A DNA stretch of 22,446 nt from a virus: positions 1-22,446 of the IMG/VR virus record IMGVR_UViG_3300013094_003682; one strand, given 5' to 3'. The notes under the pieces are model-generated. The model saw nothing but the letters and a program-made list of their open reading frames with translations, had not been told where the DNA came from and did not search any database. The stretch's first letter is position 1, and each line of letters begins with the position of its first letter. Below are positions 19,029 to 22,446 of the stretch, in pieces. The position numbers and the translations under genes are program-made.

Positions 19029-19499
19029 ATGTTTATTTATTACGTATACGCATATCTTCGAGAAGATGGTACGCCATATTATATTGGCAAGGGCAAAAAT
19101 AAAAGAGCTTTCTCTAAAGATCATAGTTGCGAAATTCCATCAGATAAATCTAAAATCGTTTTCTTAGAACGTAATTTATCTGAAATCGGAGCTTTTGCTT
19201 TAGAGAGAAAATACATCGCTTGGTATGACCGTTCAAACCTTCTCAATAAAACAGATGGTGGTGATGGAACCACAGGAGCTACATTTTCTTTAGAATCTCG
19301 TCAACGTATGAGTAAAATGCGTAAAGGGATTCCTAAGAAACCGTTTTCTGAAGAAACTCGATTAAAAATGCGATTAGCAAAATTAGGCAAAAAACAATCA
19401 GAAAAACATAAAGAAAATCTCAGTAAAGTTCGAAAAGGAAGAACTTTAAGCGAAGAACATAAAGCCAAAATTAAAGCTGCTTTTGCTTCAAAAAAGTAA
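19029..19499 (+). CDS. GIY-YIG homing endonuclease with NUMOD3 repeats
   Basis: The protein has 156 residues. MFIYYVYAYLREDGTPYYIGKGK has the GIY-YIG motif in the form YVY...YIG, followed by the catalytic-type FALERKYIAWY and LLNKTDGGDG. The C-terminal part carries NUMOD3-like DNA-binding repeats (SLESRQRMSKMRKG, FSEETRLKMRLAKLG, LSEEHKAKIKAAF). AGGAGG seven bases upstream fixes the start at 19029 over an earlier in-frame ATG. It is the only plus-strand gene in this half of the window and converges on a second GIY-YIG gene with a 29-base overlap. Confidence 0.88.
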   Translation: MFIYYVYAYLREDGTPYYIGKGKNKRAFSKDHSCEIPSDKSKIVFLERNLSEIGAFALERKYIAWYDRSNLLNKTDGGDGTTGATFSLESRQRMSKMRKGIPKKPFSEETRLKMRLAKLGKKQSEKHKENLSKVRKGRTLSEEHKAKIKAAFASKK

Positions 19500-19878
19500 G
19501 ATGTTTTTTGTGAACACGACACATTATATGAGAGTTGTACCATTCGTCCGAAAAAAGCACAGCATTTTCAAACTGATATTTTGCCTCGTAATATGTCGCT
19601 TCTCCTTTGGATTTACAGAGACGAATTATTTCACGAGTAAAACTATTTTCGCCGTATTTTTTAACGTCTTCCTGAAGATCTTCGGAAGAACCAAAATATG
19701 ATTTCCAATCCGATTCAACTTTGGTTCTTTTTTTCTTTCCCTTAACTTGTTTAGTTTTCAGAAAAAAGAAAGTTTTCTTTCCGATATATTTTCTATTGTT
19801 TGCAGTATTAGTTATTATATACACAAACGAAGTATATTCATTATTAAATTCATATTCTTTATTTTCGTAAATCCACAT
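19471..19878 (-). CDS. GIY-YIG endonuclease, Seg-like
   Basis: The protein has 135 residues. SFVYIITNTANNRKYIGKKTF is the GIY-YIG core; SDWKSYFGSSEDLQEDVKKYG, FTREIIRLCKSKGEATYYEAKYQ and NAVLFSDEWYNSHI match a family common in T4-like phages. No separate DNA-binding repeat is visible, so it may be a minimal nuclease. GGAG spaced six bases selects the ATG at 19878 over 19890. A perfect 9-bp hairpin places that GGAG in the loop edge and part of the ATG in the stem. Unrelated in sequence to the convergent GIY-YIG gene beyond the core motif. Confidence 0.85.
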   Translation of the reverse strand: MWIYENKEYEFNNEYTSFVYIITNTANNRKYIGKKTFFFLKTKQVKGKKKRTKVESDWKSYFGSSEDLQEDVKKYGENSFTREIIRLCKSKGEATYYEAKYQFENAVLFSDEWYNSHIMCRVHKKHLTFLKQKQL

Positions 19879-19907
19879 CCCAAACTCCATTGTTTGGGAT
19901 ATTTAGT
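19877..19907 (-). promoter_or_regulatory. Hairpin and late-like box at the GIY-YIG start
   Basis: On the minus strand ATCCCAAAC (19900-19892) pairs perfectly with GTTTGGGAT (19885-19877), with loop AATGGA. The last two stem bases are the AU of the start codon, and GGAG lies at the loop edge. ACTAAATA (19907-19900) resembles a late box; its start near 19894 would remove most of the 5' arm. Confidence 0.6.
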
Positions 19908-19911
19908 AATG

Positions 19912-20061
19912 TCAACAACCTTCGTCGTCTTGTGCTTCCCATTCATCGGATGTATCATCATCATAAACCAATTTTGACCCACAAAAAGGACAAAATTCTG
20001 GTTCATCTAATTCGTCGTGTTCAATTGTAAATTCTGCCTCACAATCTTGACAAGTAATCAA
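19912..20061 (-). CDS. Zinc-ribbon protein with TTG start
   Basis: The protein has 49 residues. It begins at TTG (ITCQDCEAEFTIEHD) and has CQDC and CPFCG pairs 17 residues apart, a small zinc ribbon, then an acidic tail ending in EGC. AGGAG lies ten bases before the TTG. Small zinc ribbons of this type are common in phages and may regulate transcription or fold as adaptors; no specific partner is evident. No ATG exists in the frame before the first Cys. Confidence 0.75.
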   Translation of the reverse strand: MITCQDCEAEFTIEHDELDEPEFCPFCGSKLVYDDDTSDEWEAQDDEGC

Positions 20062-20131
20062 TTTTTTGGTTCTCCTATGTATTTCTTATATGTTTTAATC
20101 CAGTCTGTTGAAATTTGTTGTTGAGCATCGA

Positions 20132-20923
20132 TTACCCCTTACATTGAGCTTTCTTATCAGCAGCAATCTTTGCTAGATCAGCTGCCAGTGGAGGATTCTT
20201 CACGTTCTTAGCATCAGGAACTGGGAAGATATTGCCAGTTGCCTTTTCAATATCAGCAACAGTTACCTGATACTGAGTGAAGTCGGCTGACAATCCGTCA
20301 TGATGAGGGAACAAGAAAGCATATGACTTCTTTGTCACGTCATCAATAACAATCTTGAAAAGGAAGTCAGGAACGACAACCTTATCAGCGCCAATGGTCT
20401 TGGTACCGCCAATATTACCAGCATAGATTGTATGAGCATGCTTAGTCGAATACACCCAAGCACGTGCAGCTGATTCGAGGTTCTTCCATGTGCCACGATT
20501 TACAGATGGAAGCTGTGGCGACATGTTAGACATATAAAACGACTCGTGTTCAACCTGATTATCCCAGGACATATCAGCATCGTTAGCTAAGTGACCCTGA
20601 TCATAACCAGAACCAGCATAGTCGGATGGCTTGGCGGAACCAGGAAGTGACTGATCAGCAGCGAATGCATTAGTGCGAACAACGCAACCAATAGCATGTT
20701 CAGGCGTCAAAGTCCAGGCAACCCAATCAGGTGTTTTAGTTTGGGGATTGAATGATAGCAAATAAGCAGCACGACAAACAACAGTATCGCCAGCCTTTAC
20801 GGTTGGTTCACCATAAGGGATCTGAGCAGCGCACTGAGCAATTGGATGAGGCGCAACCTGATCAGCTGCTAGAGCTGGAGTTGCTAGAAAAAATATCGAA
20901 GTCAGTAAGATCTTATAATTCAT
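20132..20923 (-). CDS. Secreted DNA/RNA non-specific endonuclease (ββα-Me)
   Basis: The protein has 263 residues. A Sec signal peptide (cleavage after TPALA, residue 19) is followed by the NUC/ββα-metal domain: GSGYDQGHLAND with the catalytic His111, the Mg ligand Asn in SVNRGTWKNLE (Asn142) and the neighbouring Glu150, then TIYAGNIGG. The usual DRGH is DQGH here. Such enzymes cut DNA and RNA outside the cytoplasm; it may degrade host nucleic acid in the periplasm or after lysis, or block rival DNA. The ATG lies in an ATGA overlap with the upstream gene. A TATAAATA box lies 74 bases upstream. Confidence 0.88.
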   Translation of the reverse strand: MNYKILLTSIFFLATPALAADQVAPHPIAQCAAQIPYGEPTVKAGDTVVCRAAYLLSFNPQTKTPDWVAWTLTPEHAIGCVVRTNAFAADQSLPGSAKPSDYAGSGYDQGHLANDADMSWDNQVEHESFYMSNMSPQLPSVNRGTWKNLESAARAWVYSTKHAHTIYAGNIGGTKTIGADKVVVPDFLFKIVIDDVTKKSYAFLFPHHDGLSADFTQYQVTVADIEKATGNIFPVPDAKNVKNPPLAADLAKIAADKKAQCKG

Positions 20924-21207
20924 GTTGCTGTCCCTATTGTTGTACAAGTTACTCTTGTTGAGCATTGTGGGTTATTACAAACATATGACATTGCTTTATT
21001 TATATCGCCACCTATGCCACAAACACCACAGGCTTGATAAACTACTGTTTTTGGTGGGAAAGGTGATGTGGTTGGCAATCTATCTGGCCACATAATATCT
21101 TCTGTTTTAGCAGGAAGAGGCTGTGTTGGATAAATTTTTGTACTATCTTTTTGCGCAGCCTGATATCCATCGTACCATCCACGCTTGTAATCATCTGATT
21201 CAGTCAT
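20920..21207 (-). CDS. Small phage protein with C-terminal Cys cluster
   Basis: The protein has 95 residues. MTESDDYKRGWYDGYQAAQK is a phage motif I know from many small ORFs (RGWYDGYxAA). A proline-rich middle is followed by ACGVCGIGG and CNNPQCSTRVTC, probably a zinc-binding unit. GGAGGGG precedes the ATG at 21207 and settles the start. Four-base overlap with the nuclease gene. Function unknown. Confidence 0.75.
   Translation of the reverse strand: MTESDDYKRGWYDGYQAAQKDSTKIYPTQPLPAKTEDIMWPDRLPTTSPFPPKTVVYQACGVCGIGGDINKAMSYVCNNPQCSTRVTCTTIGTAT
20997..21004 (-). promoter_or_regulatory. T4-type late box before the secreted nuclease
   Basis: TATAAATA on the minus strand, exact match, within the preceding gene. 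Transcription would start near 20991, about 68 bases before the nuclease ATG. Late expression would fit a nuclease acting outside the cell. Confidence 0.5.
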
Positions 21208-21409
21208 CTTTCCCCTCCAGTGCTTCGCGAGCAATTGCTATTATATGGACGACAACGGGATGCGCTGTTTGCCGTTCCTGTTCAACAATCTCCCGCAGCG
21301 CCGCCTCCAACTGTTTGATGCGGTCGGCTTGCTCTTTAAGTTTGCGAGCCAACGGTCCTTCTATGCCAGACAGTTCTTGATGGCACGGCTTCTCAAGATC
21401 ATCAGTCAT
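21200..21409 (-). CDS. Small coiled-coil protein
   Basis: The protein has 69 residues. MTDDLEKPCHQELSGIEGPL precedes a heptad-rich helix (KLKEQADRIKQLEAALREIV) and a hydrophobic end (HPVVVHIIAIAREALEG). GGAGGAAAAAG just before 21409 fixes the start. It overlaps the next gene by eight bases. No family recognised; base composition is richer in GC than the nearby endonuclease genes. Confidence 0.7.
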   Translation of the reverse strand: MTDDLEKPCHQELSGIEGPLARKLKEQADRIKQLEAALREIVEQERQTAHPVVVHIIAIAREALEGKDD

Positions 21410-21617
21410 CTTTTTCCTCCGGGTGTGCTTCTGCGATGGTCTTGCGGCAACGCTTGCGCCAATCATCACGCTGCCACTGTGCCTTATCGTAACTCAACTC
21501 TATATAGTCATTGGCGATGTAGTGGACCATAGACTCATACTTCTGTAGTCGTTTAATTTCTTGAATTAGAAGCTCACGCCCCCAATGCTCACAAGGTAAT
21601 TGTATTGACGTTACCAT
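21402..21617 (-). CDS. Small helical protein
   Basis: The protein has 71 residues. MVTSIQLPCEHWGRELLIQE, then IKRLQKYESMVHYIANDYIE, then basic WQRDDWRKRCRKT. Mostly helical and probably soluble. It overlaps its upstream neighbour by seven bases and its downstream neighbour by eight, so the four small genes from 21901 to 20920 form a tightly coupled chain. No family recognised. Confidence 0.68.
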   Translation of the reverse strand: MVTSIQLPCEHWGRELLIQEIKRLQKYESMVHYIANDYIELSYDKAQWQRDDWRKRCRKTIAEAHPEEKDD

Positions 21618-21901
21618 TCTGGACCTGTTGTCTTTTTTGTGCGTTGATAGATATAGCTGAAGTCAACACCGTAAGCAGGCACTACCATCAGACGCTCTGG
21701 CATACCGTTATGATCAGTCTCCCCTAAGCCACTGTGGATAAAGTATGTGCCCGGAAACTTCTCAGCATCCAAGCGACGCAGCATCATTGTCTGAAGATCA
21801 CACTTCTTTGTAAGACGTTCAACTTCATGACGCAGGCGCTCATTTTCTTTGCTCACTGCTTCAGCAAATTGTTCAACTGGCATTTCAAGTTTATCACTCA
21901 T
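21611..21901 (-). CDS. Small coiled-coil protein with beta-rich tail
   Basis: The protein has 96 residues. The N-terminal half is a coiled coil (FAEAVSKENERLRHEVERLT). The C-terminal half has TYFIHSGLGETDHNGMPERL and VVPAYGVDFSYIYQR. GAGG precedes the ATG. The ATG overlaps the stop of the truncated endonuclease gene upstream (ATGA), so the chain begins behind an endonuclease gene. No family recognised. Confidence 0.68.
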   Translation of the reverse strand: MSDKLEMPVEQFAEAVSKENERLRHEVERLTKKCDLQTMMLRRLDAEKFPGTYFIHSGLGETDHNGMPERLMVVPAYGVDFSYIYQRTKKTTGPEW

Positions 21902-22446
21902 TTTATTTTACCTCTTCCTCTAACAAAACCTTTGGGCGGATATGTATATTTTAACTCCCAATCCAAACATCTCCAGGTTTGCTGTGTTTCAGGATTGTAA
22001 AACCATAACATAGAATCAAATTTTTTAATAGCATTAAATTTTTCAACAAATACATCTAAAATATCTTTACCATTGAATCTAAATGTTTTTCTAAGCGTTG
22101 GTATATCTTTTGTAGTACACCACCATATCCATTTTTTTGAAGAAATTTCATAATTAAAATGCTGACAGAAAACTTTTCCTGTTTCAAGCAATTGTTCTTC
22201 TGTTATATTTGAAGAATTTGCATTAGTTATTCCAGCACTTTTTTCTTTATATTTTTGCTTTGTTTCTTCTGAATGTTTACGACCTTTAAACCAACCACCA
22301 GCTTCTAATTGTAGTTTATGTCTTTTTTCTCTCTGTTCTTCTGCCTTCTCTCCATAAATTTCTTTATATGTTTTACCCTTGTGATTGGGCGGTCTTGAAC
22401 CCTCGCAAATATTTAAAAGAACCCCATCGGCATCATATCCTTTGCG
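21898..22446 (-). CDS. Homing-type endonuclease, C-terminal 182 residues
   Basis: The frame is open from the window edge to the stop at 21898, so the N-terminus and nuclease core lie outside. The visible part has KGKTYKEIYGEKAEEQREKR, then a NUMOD3-like motif GWFKGRKHSEETKQKYKEKS, then an aromatic-rich domain (KWIWWCTTKD, SMLWFYNPETQQTWRCLDWE) and a tail PPKGFVRGRG. This arrangement is typical of phage free-standing endonucleases of the HNH or GIY-YIG class; which one cannot be told. It is the fifth such gene in the last 7 kb. Confidence 0.72.
   Translation of the reverse strand, partial: RKGYDADGVLLNICEGSRPPNHKGKTYKEIYGEKAEEQREKRHKLQLEAGGWFKGRKHSEETKQKYKEKSAGITNANSSNITEEQLLETGKVFCQHFNYEISSKKWIWWCTTKDIPTLRKTFRFNGKDILDVFVEKFNAIKKFDSMLWFYNPETQQTWRCLDWELKYTYPPKGFVRGRGKIK

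Noticed and set aside
20060-20131. Open frame reading ISTDWIKTYKKYIGEPKN between the nuclease and zinc-ribbon genes
   Set aside because: It ends in a TTGA overlap with the zinc-ribbon start, which is suggestive, but has no ATG, GTG or TTG start. At most it is a gene remnant.
1-22446. CRISPR array, insertion sequence or prophage attachment site
   Set aside because: No regularly spaced direct repeats, transposase frame or tRNA-flanking att duplication was seen. The mobile elements here are free-standing endonuclease genes.

Overview
The window looks like part of a large T4-related tailed phage (myovirus) genome. It is AT-rich, its genes are packed with ATGA-type start/stop overlaps, and it carries T4-superfamily genes: a T4-type RNase H, a PhoH-like ATPase, a DUF6433 protein and many small conserved phage ORFs. 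It also has a tRNA cluster with encoded CCA ends, exact TATAAATA late-promoter boxes and several free-standing homing endonucleases. No host gene was seen. A Gram-negative host is likely from the lipoproteins, the RlpA-like protein and the heptose genes; I cannot name the phage or host.

Layout. 1-1021 (+) is a tRNA cluster: Met (partial), Gln, Phe, Ser(GCU), Trp, Ser(UGA), Glu, Val and Ile. The Val gene lies inside a split, damaged older tRNA. 1022-1453 has a strong promoter, a roughly 218-nt RNA with nested helices and a shrunken tRNA-Thr-like element. A TROVE/vWA (Ro60-like, DUF2828-type) gene follows at 1454-2887 and ends in a terminator. 2939-4095 (+) is a late, lysis-like cassette: holin-like protein, helical protein with an internal duplication, and lipoprotein. 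A late membrane-anchored protein follows. 4513-8050 (-) holds replication and nucleic-acid genes: PD-(D/E)XK nuclease, PhoH-like ATPase, small proteins, DUF6433 and RNase H.

8067-12310 (-) is a compact sugar operon with every step needed to make an NDP-heptose: transaldolase, GmhA isomerase, HddA-type kinase, GmhB-type phosphatase, HldE/TagD-type nucleotidyltransferase and a GT4 glycosyltransferase. A SpeD-like pyruvoyl proenzyme, a HAD phosphatase and glutaredoxin and other small genes lie just upstream. 14111-15391 (-) has a secreted CHAP/NlpC-like hydrolase and an RlpA-like lipoprotein.

15412-22446 is an accessory region with tRNA-Ile(UAU), tRNA-Leu(UAA), a tRNA half and five homing-type endonucleases: PD-(D/E)XK, HNH, two GIY-YIG genes tail to tail, and one cut by the window edge. 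It also has a YkuK-like RNase H fold protein, tiny basic proteins, a zinc ribbon, a secreted ββα-Me nuclease and a chain of small overlapping ORFs.

Regulation can partly be read. Six sigma70-like promoters share TTGAC(T/G) and a 17-nt spacer. Five genes (four endonucleases and the ORF at 4170) have a TATAAATA-like late box placed so that transcription would start inside the 5' arm of a leader hairpin. This matches the known T4 logic in which read-through RNA hides the ribosome site and late RNA does not. The main candidates for something new are the Ro60-like gene with its adjacent structured RNA, the phage heptose pathway, and the tRNA inside a tRNA.
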